DNA of 64,000 nt from Nocardioides marinisabuli (GCF_013466785.1 NZ_CP059163.1:1860001-1924000); one strand, 5' to 3'. Counted from the stretch's first letter, positions 26,382-37,566 are shown. The notes: a model not told the origin generated them from the letters alone. A program made the numbers and translations.

Positions 26382-27714
26382 GCACCCGGGGCGCCCGCTG
26401 GGCCGCGGCGACCTGCGGGGTGCTCGCCCCGCTGACCCTGCTCGGTCTCGGGGCCGCAGCGCCCGGCCAGGAGGCCCAGGCGGCCCAGCAGGGGCCGGCC
26501 GCCCCCGAGACCCGCTCGTGCACCGAGGTCGCGGCCGACGACCCGCGCGTGGGGCCGTGGGCCGGGCCCAGCCGGGCCCTGGCCGCGACGGGGGTCCTCG
26601 AGGCCCAGGACCTGCTGCGTCGCCGCGGCGTGACCCCCGGGGCCGGGGTGGTGGTCGCCGTGGTCGACAGCGGGATCGCCGACGCGGCGAGGCTGCCCGC
26701 GGCGCCCGGGGTGGCGGCGTACGGGCAGGGCGGCGCCGTGGTCGACCCGCACGGCACGATCGTCGCCGGCCTCGTCGCGGCCCCGCCGCGTCCCGGGGGT
26801 GGGGGCGCCGTGGGCGTGGCGCCCGGCGCCCGGCTCGTCGACGTACGGGTGCTCGACGCCTTCAGCCCGCAGGAGGGGCAGGCGGGGCCGCTGGCGGTGC
26901 GCGTCGCCGAGGGCCTCGAGCACGTCCTGGCCGAGGTGCGCCGGGCCGGTGGCGGCGAGCCGGCCGTCGACGTCGTCAACGTGTCGATGGCGGTGCCGCC
27001 CGAGCCGCGCATCGACGCGGCGGTCGAGGCGCTGTGGCGCGAGGGCGTCGTGGTAGTCGCCGAGTCGGGCGACCGGCCGGTCGACGAGTCCGACCCGCTG
27101 CCCGACGACCTGGCCGTCGCGACCCCGGGGAGGACGCCGCGACGCAGGTGCACCCGGCGGGGGCGGGGAGCGACGGGGAGGAGCCGGGCCGCCACGTGCT
27201 CGCCGTCGGCGCGGTCGCCTCGCCCGACGGCTCGGGCGGCCCCGCCGACGAGCTGCTGCGCAGCAGCGCGATCGACGTCGCCGCGCCCACGGCCGGCGGG
27301 GTCTCGATCGGTCTCAACGGCGGCTCGTGCGGCGTCGACTCGGTGTCGACCTCGTGGGCGGCCGCCCAGGTCACCGGGGTGGTGGCGCTGCTGATGTCGG
27401 CCTACCCCGACGACACCCCCGCGCAGGTCCTCGACCGCTTGGTCTCCACCGCCGACGGCCGCGCCGACGTCCGCTCGCCCCTGCGCGGTGCCGGCGTCGT
27501 GCGCGCCGACGAGGCGCTGGCGCGGGGGCTGGCCGTCCGCCCCGACGCCGCCGCCCCAGGAGCCGAGGCCGAGCCCGCCACCGCCCCGGCCGCGGAGCCC
27601 GACCTGCTCGCCGGCATCCGCGACGACGCCGTGTGGTGGGGCGTGCTCGGCGGTGGCGCGCTGCTGCTGGCGCTGGTGCTGCGCCCGGTCCTGGCCCGCC
27701 GTGACCCGGCCTGA
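26378..27714 (+). pseudogene. mycP: mycosin (S8 subtilisin-like protease) with a frameshift
   Basis: The reading frame from the GTG at 26378 encodes a signal peptide (LAPLTLLGLGAAAPGQEAQA), then the subtilase Asp in AVVDSGI (Asp97) and His in DPHGTIVAG (His125). After the codons for VATPG, near 27125-27132 (CCCCGGGGAGG), the frame shifts. The remaining catalytic Ser (STSWAAAQ, codon 27352-27354) and the C-terminal transmembrane anchor (VWWGVLGGGALLLALVLRPV) lie in the other frame. Adding one base repairs a 445-residue MycP. Mycosins are membrane-anchored proteases essential for ESX secretion. The break is either real inactivation or a sequencing error in a G-run; both halves look well conserved. 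Confidence 0.8.
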
Positions 27715-27721
27715 ATCTCCC

Positions 27722-27841
27722 CCTGACCCGGCTCAGATCTCGCGCTGACCCGGCCCGGATCTCGCGCTGACCCGGCGCAGATGTCGGGTGGGGTGGAGAT
27801 ATGGACCGGGTCGACGCGAAGTTCGGGCCGGGTCGTCGGGG
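27722..27841. repeat. degenerate array with 22-nt period (locus A)
   Basis: Just after the mycosin stop codon at least three units built on GCTGACCCGGC...ATCTCGC recur every 22 nt. A looser continuation contains GACCGGGTCGACGCGAAG. Read on the minus strand the unit is GCCGGGTCAGCGCGA plus about 7 nt, matching the array at 37483. Confidence 0.6.
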
Positions 27842-27850
27842 AACACGAAC

Positions 27851-27879
27851 GGCGCCGCTCCCACAGGGGGAGCGACGCC
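27851..27879 (-). terminator. terminator of tRNA-Ser
   Basis: GGCGCCGCTCCC (27851-27862) faces GGGAGCGACGCC (27868-27879). The single plus-strand C-A mismatch becomes a G-U pair in the minus-strand RNA, so it is read from the minus strand. It lies 8 nt after the tRNA 3' end. Confidence 0.7.
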
Positions 27880-27886
27880 GTCCGGA

Positions 27887-27974
27887 TGGCGGAGGATAGG
27901 GGATTCGAACCCCTGAGGGCGTTAACCCAACCCGCTTTCCAAGCGAGCGCCATAGGCCACTAGGCGAATCCTCC
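27887..27974 (-). tRNA. tRNA-Ser (GGA anticodon)
   Basis: The minus strand folds as a long-variable-arm tRNA. The acceptor stem GGAGGAT pairs with ATCCTCC, the anticodon loop is CTTGGAAAG (anticodon GGA), and the T-loop is GGTTCGAATCCC. The discriminator is G and CCA is encoded, as expected for serine tRNA. Confidence 0.95.
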
Positions 27975-28125
27975 GCCGAGGAGCGTACCGGTGCCCCGGG
28001 ACGGGGCGAAATCGCCCCCTCACGTCGTACGCCGGTGGCGCGCCGCCGAGGCGCCGGGCCCGGCACCGCGCCCGGGGCCGGCCTCGTGTTGGTCGCCCCG
28101 GCCACCTCACCTACACTCGTGCCAA

Positions 28126-28209
28126 CCCCCCGTGTGGCGACATCTTGCCCAACTCCCCCAGGGCCGAGAGGCAGCAAGGGTCAGCGAGCTCTGTCGGGTG
28201 CGCGGGGGG
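28126..28209 (+). ncRNA. ffs: small SRP RNA (4.5S-type)
   Basis: The sequence contains the universally conserved SRP helix 8 with GGGCCGAGAGGCAGCAAGGG (GNRA-type tetraloop GAGA). A flanking CCCCCCG helix at 28126 pairs with CGGGGGG at 28203. GCCTTTTC follows as a terminator. It binds Ffh and FtsY for co-translational membrane targeting. Its position just before dnaX is conserved in many bacteria. Confidence 0.95.
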
Positions 28210-28293
28210 CCTTTTCATGCCCGGACGCGGGTGGCCCGGGGGTCCTGCTCCCCAGGCCCCCTCCTGGCGATGGTCAGTGTCGGACCTGCTGGT

Positions 28294-28299
28294 TAGGGT
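28294..28299 (+). promoter_or_regulatory. -10 box of dnaX
   Basis: TAGGGT lies 6 nt before the GTG start of dnaX, as in leaderless actinobacterial genes. Confidence 0.5.
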
Positions 28300-28305
28300 C
28301 GTCGT

Positions 28306-30636
28306 GTGGAGTCCCCCCTCGCCCTGTACCGCCGTTACCGGCCCGAGACGTTCTCGGAGGTCATCGGGCAGGACCACGTCACCGAGCCGCTGCGCGCCGC
28401 GCTCGCCAACAACCGGGTCAACCACGCCTACCTGTTCTCCGGGCCGCGCGGGTGCGGCAAGACCACCTCCGCGCGCATCCTCGCCCGCGCGCTGAACTGC
28501 GAGCAGGCGCCGGTCGCCGACCCCTGCGGGGAGTGCGACAGCTGTCGCGACCTGGCCCGCGGCGGGCCCGGGTCCATCGACGTGATCGAGATCGACGCGG
28601 CCAGCCACGGCGGTGTCGACGACGCCCGCGACCTGCGCGAGAAGGCGTTCTTCGCGCCGGTGCGCAGCCGCTACAAGGTCTACATCATCGACGAGGCCCA
28701 CATGGTCACCACGCAGGGCTTCAACGCCCTGCTCAAGCTCGTCGAGGAGCCGCCGCCGCACCTGCGCTTCATCTTCGCGACCACCGAGCCCGACAAGGTG
28801 CTGCCGACCATCCGCTCGCGCACCCACCACTACCCCTTTCGGCTGATCCCGCCGCGGCTGCTCTCCTCCTACCTCTCCGAGCTGTGCGAGCTCGAGGGGG
28901 TCCCTATCGAGCAGGCGGCGCTGCCGCTCGTGGTGCGCGCCGGCGCCGGCTCGGCCCGCGACACGCTCTCGGTGCTCGACCAGCTGCTCGGCGGCGCCGG
29001 GTCCGCCGGCGTGACCCACGCCCTGGCCACGGGGCTGCTGGGCTACACCCCCTCGCTGCTCGACGAGGTCGTCGACGCGTTCGCCGCCGGTGACGGCGCC
29101 GCGGTCTTCGGGGTGGTCGACAAGGTGATCGAGACCGGCCAGGACCCGCGCCGCTTCACAGAGGACCTGCTGCGCCGCCTGCGCGACCTGGTGATCGTGG
29201 CCGCGGTGCCCGACGCCCCGGCCACCGGCCTCATCGACGTCAGCGAGGACGCCGGTGAGCGGCTCGTGGCCCAGGCCGCCCGCTTCGGCGCGGCCGAGCT
29301 GACCCGGGCCGCCGACCATGTGGCCGCCGGCCTGACCGAGATGCGGGGCGCCACCGCGCCCCGGCTGCTGCTCGAGCTGATCTGCGCCCGGGTGCTGCTG
29401 CCAGGTGCCGACCACTCCACCGACGGGCTGACGGCCCGCCTCGACCGCATCGAGAAGCGGATGTCGGTCTCGGGGGTCCCCGCCAGCGCCCCGGCCCGCC
29501 CGCAGACCCAGGTCCCGGCCCAGGACCGGCCGGCCCCCGCGTCGTCGACGCGTGCGCCGGACCAGGTCGCCGAGGCTCCCGCCGGGGCGGCGGTCGCGCC
29601 CTCGGCCACCGCGCCGCATGCCGAGCCGGCGCCCGAGCCGGTGCCGGCCCCGACCCCGCGCGCCTCCACCCAGGCACCCACCCAGGCACCGTCTGTCCAG
29701 CCGACGTCCCAGCCCACGCCCGAGCAGGCCGTGCAGGCCCAGGCCACGCCCGCCCCGCAGGCGTCGGCGTCCCCGCAGGCCAGCACCCCGAGTCCCCAGC
29801 AGCCCAGCGGCCAGCCCAGCGGCCAGCCCGGCGACCAGTCCGCCGAGCCCGCGGCGGGTGCGCTGAGCCTGGTCGAGGTCCGTCGGCTGTGGCCCGACAT
29901 CGTCGAGGCCACCAAGGTGCGGCGCCGCGTCACCTGGATCCACCTCACGCAGAACGCGCAGGTGGTCGCGGTCGACGCGAAGACGCTGACGCTGGGCTTC
30001 GCGAACGCGGGTGCCCGCGACTCCTTCGACGGCAACGGCAGCGCCGAGATCGTGCGCCAGGCAGCGATCGACGTGGTGGGCTCCGACTGGCGCATCGAGA
30101 CGATCGTCGACCCGGGCGCCACTCCCGACTCGACCCCGGTCGTGACCCGGCAGGCGGCCCCCAGCGCGCCCGCAGCGCCGCCCGAGCAGCCCGCCGCCCC
30201 CGCGGCTCCGGTGCGCCCGGTCGACCAGCAGCCCGCCCAGCAGTCCGCCCAGCAGCCGGTGGTCCGCGACACCCCGCCGTCCGCACCCGAGGCCCCGTCG
30301 CCGGCCGCGCCGGCCCCGGAGCGCCCCCCGGCCTGGATGGACGAGCCGCCCCCGGACGACGACCCGCGCGAGCCCGGTCCGCCGCCGGGCGAGCCCCAGG
30401 CTGCCGCGCCCGCGCAGCGCCCCCAGGCGGGCCCCGGCTCGATCGCCGCCGCCCGGGGGGCGATCCAGCAGACCCGGGTGGCCGGCCCCGACACCTCGCG
30501 CTCCGACGACCTGCGCGCCGCCGACGCCGACGCCCACCCCGACGACCTCGACGCCGACGACGAGACCCTCGGTGGCGCCGCGCTGCTCGAGCGTGAGCTC
30601 GGCGCCCGGGTCATCGAGGAGATCCCCCACCAGTGA
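28306..30636 (+). CDS. dnaX: DNA polymerase III subunit gamma/tau
   Basis: This clamp-loader subunit of 776 residues has a Walker A GPRGCGKTTSARIL near residue 45, a zinc finger with CGECDSC, a DEAH-like Walker B YIIDEAHM and a sensor TTEPDK. Residues from about 370 are Pro/Ala/Gln-rich and disordered. Within this tail a folded piece (about residues 520-605, starting LSLVEVRRLWPDI) corresponds to the tau C-terminal domain. No slippery A-run for gamma production is seen. The start is a GTG with a leaderless-type promoter. The gene heads a conserved cluster with ybaB and recR. Confidence 0.96.
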   Translation: MESPLALYRRYRPETFSEVIGQDHVTEPLRAALANNRVNHAYLFSGPRGCGKTTSARILARALNCEQAPVADPCGECDSCRDLARGGPGSIDVIEIDAASHGGVDDARDLREKAFFAPVRSRYKVYIIDEAHMVTTQGFNALLKLVEEPPPHLRFIFATTEPDKVLPTIRSRTHHYPFRLIPPRLLSSYLSELCELEGVPIEQAALPLVVRAGAGSARDTLSVLDQLLGGAGSAGVTHALATGLLGYTPSLLDEVVDAFAAGDGAAVFGVVDKVIETGQDPRRFTEDLLRRLRDLVIVAAVPDAPATGLIDVSEDAGERLVAQAARFGAAELTRAADHVAAGLTEMRGATAPRLLLELICARVLLPGADHSTDGLTARLDRIEKRMSVSGVPASAPARPQTQVPAQDRPAPASSTRAPDQVAEAPAGAAVAPSATAPHAEPAPEPVPAPTPRASTQAPTQAPSVQPTSQPTPEQAVQAQATPAPQASASPQASTPSPQQPSGQPSGQPGDQSAEPAAGALSLVEVRRLWPDIVEATKVRRRVTWIHLTQNAQVVAVDAKTLTLGFANAGARDSFDGNGSAEIVRQAAIDVVGSDWRIETIVDPGATPDSTPVVTRQAAPSAPAAPPEQPAAPAAPVRPVDQQPAQQSAQQPVVRDTPPSAPEAPSPAAPAPERPPAWMDEPPPDDDPREPGPPPGEPQAAAPAQRPQAGPGSIAAARGAIQQTRVAGPDTSRSDDLRAADADAHPDDLDADDETLGGAALLERELGARVIEEIPHQ

Positions 30637-30735
30637 CGACCCGGCGACCGCCCGGGTGACCTGCCGCACGACACACTGAGCACACCAGCTCCCACGACTC
30701 CCGATGACTCCCCACGACACCCAGAGGTGACTCCC

Positions 30736-31128
30736 ATGAGCCAGAACCCCTTCGATGCCCTCGGCGGCGCAGGCGGCGGCCTCGACATGAACGCCCTGCT
30801 GCAGCAGGCCCAGCAGATGCAGGAGCAGCTCCAGCAGGCCCAGGAGCGGCTGGCCGAGGCCGAGGTCGAGGGCACCGTCGCCGGCGGAGCCGTCACCGTG
30901 CGGGTCAACGGCGTGGGCGAGCTCGTCGGTGTCGACATCAAGGCCGGCGGCTTCGACGGCAGCGACGCCGACGACCTGAACGACCTCGGCGACATGATCG
31001 TCGCGGCGTACCGCGACGCCAAGGCGCAGGCCGACACGATGGCCGGCGAGGCGCTCGGCCCGCTGGCCGGCGGCGGCATGCCCGGTGGCGGCGCTCCGGG
31101 CGGCCTGCCCGGCCAGCTCGGCTTCTAG
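30736..31128 (+). CDS. YbaB/EbfC nucleoid-associated protein
   Basis: The 130-residue product is a small dimeric DNA-binding protein. A Gln-rich N-terminal helix (MNALLQQAQQMQEQLQQAQ) is followed by strands VTVRVNGVGELVGVDIK and a C-terminal helix DAKAQADTMAGEAL. A Gly-rich tail ends it. The ATG at 30736 has AGAGGTGA in front of it; a GTG 9 nt upstream is less likely. It sits between dnaX and recR, the standard arrangement, and probably helps RecR-dependent repair or nucleoid structure. Confidence 0.94.
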   Translation: MSQNPFDALGGAGGGLDMNALLQQAQQMQEQLQQAQERLAEAEVEGTVAGGAVTVRVNGVGELVGVDIKAGGFDGSDADDLNDLGDMIVAAYRDAKAQADTMAGEALGPLAGGGMPGGGAPGGLPGQLGF

Positions 31129-31140
31129 GGGCGCACGACC

Positions 31141-31737
31141 TTGTACGAGGGCGTCGTCCAGGACCTCATCGACGAGCTCGGGCGGCTGCCCGGGGTCGGG
31201 CCGAAGAGCGCCCAGCGCATCGCGTTCCACCTGCTGCAGGCCGACCCGGTCGACGTGCGCCGGCTCGCCGACGTGCTGCTCGAGGTCAAGGCGAAGGTGA
31301 AGTTCTGCTCCACCTGCTTCAACGTCTCCGAGGACGAGCAGTGCCGCATCTGCCGCGACCCCCGCCGCGACCCGTCGGTGCTGTGCGTCGTCGAGGAGTA
31401 CAAGGACGTCGTGGCGATCGAGCGCACCCGCGAGTACCGCGGCCGCTACCACGTCCTGGGCGGGGCGATCAGCCCCATCGACGGCATCGGACCCGACCAG
31501 CTGCGCATCCGCGAGCTGATGACGCGCCTGGCCGACGGGGTGGTCACCGAGGTCATCCTGGCCACCGACCCCAACCTCGAGGGCGAGGCCACCGCGACCT
31601 ACCTCACCCGGATGCTCAAGGTGATGGACTTGCGCGTGACCCGGTTGGCGAGTGGACTGCCGGTGGGTGGAGACCTCGAGTACGCCGACGAGGTGACCCT
31701 CGGACGGGCGTTCGCAGGAAGGCGGGCAGCGGAATGA
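31141..31737 (+). CDS. recR: recombination protein RecR
   Basis: This 198-residue protein begins with a TTG, 12 nt after ybaB. It has an N-terminal helix-hairpin-helix ([20 protein letters not shown]) and a C4 zinc finger (CSTCFN...CRIC). A Toprim domain contains [14 protein letters not shown] and [13 protein letters not shown]. RecR acts with RecO and RecF to load RecA on gapped DNA. Its stop overlaps the next gene by ATGA. Confidence 0.96.
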   Translation: MYEGVVQDLIDELGRLPGVGPKSAQRIAFHLLQADPVDVRRLADVLLEVKAKVKFCSTCFNVSEDEQCRICRDPRRDPSVLCVVEEYKDVVAIERTREYRGRYHVLGGAISPIDGIGPDQLRIRELMTRLADGVVTEVILATDPNLEGEATATYLTRMLKVMDLRVTRLASGLPVGGDLEYADEVTLGRAFAGRRAAE

Positions 31738-32378
31738 CGAGCACGAGCAGCACCGACGGAGCGCACGAGGCGGGCAGCGGACTGGCGGAGGGGCTCGTGG
31801 AGGCCCTGGCGCTCGACGCGGAGACCCACGAGTTCGCGCAGCAGATCGCCGACCAGGTCGCCAGCTTCCTGCTGGCGCTGCGGGCGATCGCCGAGGAGGC
31901 GGACGGCGGGCGGGCGATCTCGCTGCTGCTCCTCGAGATCAGCCAGGTCCTGCTGGCCGGCGCCCGCCTCGGCGCCCAGCAGGACTTCACCCCGCACTCG
32001 CGCTACCAGCCCGACGTCGGCCCCGAGCCCGACCTCGACGAGCTGCGGATGCGTCTGGCGGCGATGCTCGACAACATCGACACCTACAGCTTCGTCTTCG
32101 ACCCCTACGTGCCCGACGTGGTCGAGAGCCAGCTCTCCGACGACCTCGCCGCGATCGCCACCGACCTCGACACCGGCCTGCGGCACTTCCGTGACGGCAA
32201 CGTCGGTGAGGCGCTGTGGTGGTGGCAGTTCTCCTACGTCTCCTCGTGGGGCAACCTCGCCGGCGCCGCGCTCAATGCCCTGCTCTCCGTGGTGGCCCAC
32301 GACCGCCTCGACGTCGACGTCGACCTCGACGCCGACCAGGTCGCCGCGGCCGACGCGCTGCTCGGCGACCGTCCCTGA
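31734..32378 (+). CDS. DUF5063-type protein
   Basis: The 214-residue helical product starts with an acidic, Ser-rich leader and contains [21 protein letters not shown] and a [13 protein letters not shown] segment. It also has a tryptophan cluster [16 protein letters not shown]. This pattern recurs downstream of recR in actinobacteria and is grouped as DUF5063, with no known function. The start overlaps the recR stop by ATGA, so it is translationally coupled. A TAGACT box follows the gene, starting the aspartokinase operon. Confidence 0.75.
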   Translation: MTSTSSTDGAHEAGSGLAEGLVEALALDAETHEFAQQIADQVASFLLALRAIAEEADGGRAISLLLLEISQVLLAGARLGAQQDFTPHSRYQPDVGPEPDLDELRMRLAAMLDNIDTYSFVFDPYVPDVVESQLSDDLAAIATDLDTGLRHFRDGNVGEALWWWQFSYVSSWGNLAGAALNALLSVVAHDRLDVDVDLDADQVAAADALLGDRP

Positions 32379-32454
32379 CCCCGGCGGCCGGCGGGGCCCG
32401 GACGGGCCGGACGGTGGGCGTGAGATGCGTCCGGGAGGTGGCGTCGAGCCCCGG

Positions 32455-32460
32455 TAGACT
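32455..32460 (+). promoter_or_regulatory. -10 box of the aspartokinase operon
   Basis: TAGACT lies about 63 nt before the aspartokinase start, leaving a 5' leader. The leader contains a short hairpin (GTGGGCC at 32475 pairing with GGCCCAC at 32486). Confidence 0.4.
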
Positions 32461-32523
32461 CCGACCCGGTCATGGTGGGCCTGCCGGCCCACGCCCCCTC
32501 ACATGCGGAACGGGAAGTCTGTC

Positions 32524-34850
<2,327 letters not shown>

Positions 34851-34907
34851 GCGCCGCACGACCGGCCCGCCGTCGGCGGCCGGTCGCGGCCGCCCGGTCG
34901 TGGCTGC

Positions 34908-35735
34908 TCAGCCGCGGGCGGGCTCGACGACCGCGGTGGTGACCCAGTGCGAGAGCACGAAGGTGCCGACGCTGACCAGCGGGATGACCAGGGCCATCCA
35001 CGGTGACATCAGCGCGTCGACCAGGAACAGCAGCGCGACCACGCACAGCAGCCCCACGGCGAGGAAGGCGGTGCTGGTCGGGTCGGGCGCGCCCGCGGCG
35101 CGCAGCATCGCCCCACCGAGCACGACCATCGCGACCATGATCGCGAGCAGCAGGAAGAAGCCGGGGTTGCCGCACGAGGGCGTGCCCTGCAGCACCTCGC
35201 ACAGGCGCAGCGCGCCCCAGGTCAGGGCGACCACGAGCAGTCCGACGACGGCCCCGGTGAGCGCCGCGGCGCTGCGCCCGCGCAGGCCGAGCAGGGTGGC
35301 GAACGGTGAGCGGCCCCGGGCGGTCGCCGGCTCCTCGACCGGCACGGGCTCCTGAGCCGGCTCGGGCACCTCGTCGGCGAACAGCGGGGTCCCGGTGCCC
35401 TCACCGGCGCTCTCGGTCCTCCGGGGCTCCGGAGCAGGCGCCGCGGCGGCCATCGGTGCCGGCGCGGGGGCGGGCCGGCGAGCGGCCGGCCGGGAGACCG
35501 GCGGGGGAGCGGGTGTCGGCTCAGGCTCGGGCTCGGGGGCCGGTACGGGGTCGGGCTCGGGGTCGGGGGTCGGCTCGACGTCGGGCAGCGGCTCCGGCTC
35601 GACGACCGGGATCGTCGCCGTGGGGTCCTCGACCACCTCGTCGGAGGTGTCCTTCTTCCTGCGGCGCCACCTGCCCAGCCCCAGGGAGGGTGCCTCCAGG
35701 GACGGGGTGTCCGCGGAGCGGTCGTCGTCTGCCAT
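34908..35735 (-). CDS. Pro/Glu-rich protein with four transmembrane helices
   Basis: The 275-residue product has an acidic, Pro/Glu-repeat cytoplasmic-type leader (residues 1-150, with EPEPEPEPTPAPPP). About four transmembrane helices follow (VVGLLVVALTWGALRL onward) with a CEVLQGTPSCG pair between the first two. The ATG at 35735 matches the start of the low-complexity region. I do not recognise a function; the family is common in actinobacteria. It points away from asd and lies next to tRNA-Pro. Confidence 0.7.
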   Translation of the reverse strand: MADDDRSADTPSLEAPSLGLGRWRRRKKDTSDEVVEDPTATIPVVEPEPLPDVEPTPDPEPDPVPAPEPEPEPTPAPPPVSRPAARRPAPAPAPMAAAAPAPEPRRTESAGEGTGTPLFADEVPEPAQEPVPVEEPATARGRSPFATLLGLRGRSAAALTGAVVGLLVVALTWGALRLCEVLQGTPSCGNPGFFLLLAIMVAMVVLGGAMLRAAGAPDPTSTAFLAVGLLCVVALLFLVDALMSPWMALVIPLVSVGTFVLSHWVTTAVVEPARG

Positions 35736-35794
35736 GGGCGCAGTCTGCCACGCGGGCAGCGGCCTCAGCGCCGGCCCGGGGCCGGAAATGACAG

Positions 35795-35824
35795 CAGCCG
35801 GGCCCACTCGCGTGGGCCCGGCTG
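35795..35824 (-). terminator. terminator of tRNA-Pro
   Basis: CAGCCGGGCCCAC pairs with GTGGGCCCGGCTG (13 bp, TCGC loop). It lies about 26 nt beyond the tRNA 3' end on the minus strand and is followed by a short T-rich tract (TGTCATTT). Confidence 0.65.
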
Positions 35825-35849
35825 GTCGATGTCGGGAAACATCACTACG

Positions 35850-35923
35850 TCGGGCTGACAGGATTTGAACCTGCGGCCTCCTCGTCCCGAACGAGGCGCG
35901 CTACCAAGCTGCGCCACAGCCCG
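35850..35923 (-). tRNA. tRNA-Pro (CGG anticodon)
   Basis: The minus strand gives a 74-nt cloverleaf. The acceptor stem CGGGCTG pairs with CAGCCCG, the anticodon stem-loop CCTCGTTCGGGACGAGG has anticodon CGG, and the T-arm contains GGTTCAAATCC. No CCA is encoded. Confidence 0.93.
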
Positions 35924-36031
35924 ATCCATGGGTCCAGCCGAGGCTGACCCCACGAGCACCGGAGCATACCGGAGCACCGAGGGGCCACCCCAATCGGGCC
36001 CCCGGCGGACGCGTGCGGCCGCGCGGGGGCT

Positions 36032-36976
36032 TCAGTGCGGGCGCGGCACCAGGGTCAGCAGGGTCGCCTCGGGGCGGCAGCTCGTGCGCACCTGGGCGAA
36101 CGGGCTGGTGCCGACGCCGGCGCTGACGTGCAGCCAGGCGGAGCCCGCGTCGCCGGGATCTGAGGCGGCGGGGTGGCGGTGCAGGCCCCGGGCACGGGCG
36201 GGCTCGAGGTCGCAGTTGGTGGTCAGCGCCCGACCGCCCGGCAGGCACACCTGCCCGCCGTGGGTGTGCCCGGCGAGGATCGCGTCGTGGCCGTCGGCGG
36301 CGAACTGGTCGAGCACCCGCAGGTACGGCGCGTGCGCGACGGCCAGGCGCACGTCAGCGCGGGGGTCGGCCGGGCCGGCGACCGCGGCCAGGTCGTCGTA
36401 CTCAAGGTGCGGGTCGTCGACCCCGACGAAGGCCAGGTCGAGCCCGGCGACCTCCAGCCGGCCACGGGCGTTGGTGAGGTCGAGCCAGCCGTGCTCGGTG
36501 AAGGTGGCGCTCAGGTCGCGCCACGGCAGCTGGGGCACGTCGGTGTGGCGGGTGCCGTCGTCGGGCAGCACGTAGCGGATCGGGTTGCGCAGCCGCGGCT
36601 CGAAGTAGTCGTTGGAGCCGTGCACGAAGACGCCCGGCACGTCGAGCAGCGGCCCCAGCGCGTCGGTCACGTACGGCACCGCGCCCTGGTGGGCCAGGTT
36701 GTCGCCGGTGTCGACGACCAGGTCGGGACGCAGCGTGGCGAGCCCGGCCAGCCACTCCTGCTTGCGCTGCTGGCGCGGTGTCATGTGCACGTCGCTGAGG
36801 TGCAGCACCCGCAGCGGATCGGCCCCCGGCGGCAGCAGCGGCACCTCGACCCGCCGCAGCACGAACTGCCGGGTCTCGCGCACGGCGTACGCCGTCACGG
36901 CCGCACCGCCGAGCGTCGCGGCCCCGAGGAGGGCGGCGCTGCCACGGGCGAGAACTGGGGTGAGGCTCACCAGCAC
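36032..36976 (-). CDS. membrane-anchored metallophosphoesterase (Rv3683-like)
   Basis: The 314-residue product has one N-terminal hydrophobic helix and then a calcineurin-like domain with the metal-binding motifs HLSDVH, DTGDN, GSNDYFEP, AHAPY and GHTHGGQV. Such enzymes cleave phosphomonoesters or diesters. In mycobacteria the same gene lies next to ponA2 and whiB4, as here. Two GTG codons, 36976 and 36970, are possible starts. A YqeY gene separates it from the ponA2-like gene and is divergent from it. Confidence 0.88.
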   Translation of the reverse strand: MLVSLTPVLARGSAALLGAATLGGAAVTAYAVRETRQFVLRRVEVPLLPPGADPLRVLHLSDVHMTPRQQRKQEWLAGLATLRPDLVVDTGDNLAHQGAVPYVTDALGPLLDVPGVFVHGSNDYFEPRLRNPIRYVLPDDGTRHTDVPQLPWRDLSATFTEHGWLDLTNARGRLEVAGLDLAFVGVDDPHLEYDDLAAVAGPADPRADVRLAVAHAPYLRVLDQFAADGHDAILAGHTHGGQVCLPGGRALTTNCDLEPARARGLHRHPAASDPGDAGSAWLHVSAGVGTSPFAQVRTSCRPEATLLTLVPRPH

Positions 36977-36996
36977 AGGCTGTCACAATGTCGGTC

Positions 36997-37455
36997 ATGA
37001 GCACCCTCAAGGACCAGCTGCGCGCCGACCTGACCACCGCCATGAAGGCCCGCGACCAGGTCCGCTCCTCGACCCTGCGGATGGTGCTCGCCGCCGTGGC
37101 CAACGCGGAGGTGGCCGGCAAGACCGCCCGCGAGCTGTCCGACGACGAGGTCGTCACCGTCCTCGGCGCCGAGGCCAAGAAGCGTCGCGAGGCCGCTGCG
37201 GCCTTCGACGAGGGCGGGCGCGAGGAGAGCGCCGCCAAGGAGCGCGCCGAGGCCAAAGTGATCGCCGTCTACCTGCCCGAGCAGCTCGACGCCGCCGAGA
37301 TCGAGCGCATCGTCGCCGCGGCCGTCGAGTCGACCGGTGCTGCCGGCGAGGGCATGAGGGCGATGGGCAAGGTCATGGGGGTCGTGCAGCCCCAGGTCAA
37401 GGGCCGTGCCGACGGCGGTGCCGTCGCGGCCGAGGTGCGTCGCCAGCTCGGCTGA
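36997..37455 (+). CDS. YqeY/GatB-related protein
   Basis: This 152-residue protein matches the YqeY family: STLKDQLRADLTTAMKARDQ at the start, a helical domain with VLGAEAKKRREAAAAF, and a C-terminal domain related to the tail of GatB. That tail includes GMRAMGKVMGVVQPQVKGRADG, which binds tRNA in GatB. The ATG at 36997 fits the family; one at 36988 adds three residues. Neither has a clear ribosome-binding site. Its stop is followed closely by the locus-B repeat array. Confidence 0.88.
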   Translation: MSTLKDQLRADLTTAMKARDQVRSSTLRMVLAAVANAEVAGKTARELSDDEVVTVLGAEAKKRREAAAAFDEGGREESAAKERAEAKVIAVYLPEQLDAAEIERIVAAAVESTGAAGEGMRAMGKVMGVVQPQVKGRADGGAVAAEVRRQLG

Positions 37456-37482
37456 GAGGCCCACGGCCCCTGACCCGGGAGG

Positions 37483-37566
37483 TCCGGGCCGGGTCAGTGC
37501 GAGATGTGCGCCGGGTCAGTGCGAGATGTGCGCCGGGTCAGCGCGAAGTTCGCGCCGGGTCAGCGG
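37483..37566. repeat. array with 22-nt period (locus B)
   Basis: About three and a half units of CCGGGTCAGTGCGA plus 8 nt (GATGTGCG in two units, AGTTCGCG in another) occur every 22 nt. The last unit contains the TCA that is the stop codon of the PonA2-like gene on the minus strand. It is the same family as the array at 27722. Confidence 0.7.

Noticed and set aside
23282..26400. A long frame running from inside the second esx gene into the mycosin gene
   Set aside because: Only the portion after 26378 is coding-like (the mycosin first half); the rest is antisense-like composition over eccD and eccB.
26378..27714. Programmed frameshift in the mycosin gene
   Set aside because: CCCCGGGGAGG is not a classic slippery site and no pseudoknot is evident; sequencing error or mutation is simpler.
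27800..28130. Second tRNA near the SRP RNA
   Set aside because: Only one cloverleaf (tRNA-Ser) can be folded; the rest is intergenic sequence, a terminator and the SRP RNA.
28306..30636. Programmed frameshift in dnaX
   Set aside because: No A-rich slippery heptamer is present, so a gamma form by frameshifting is not supported.
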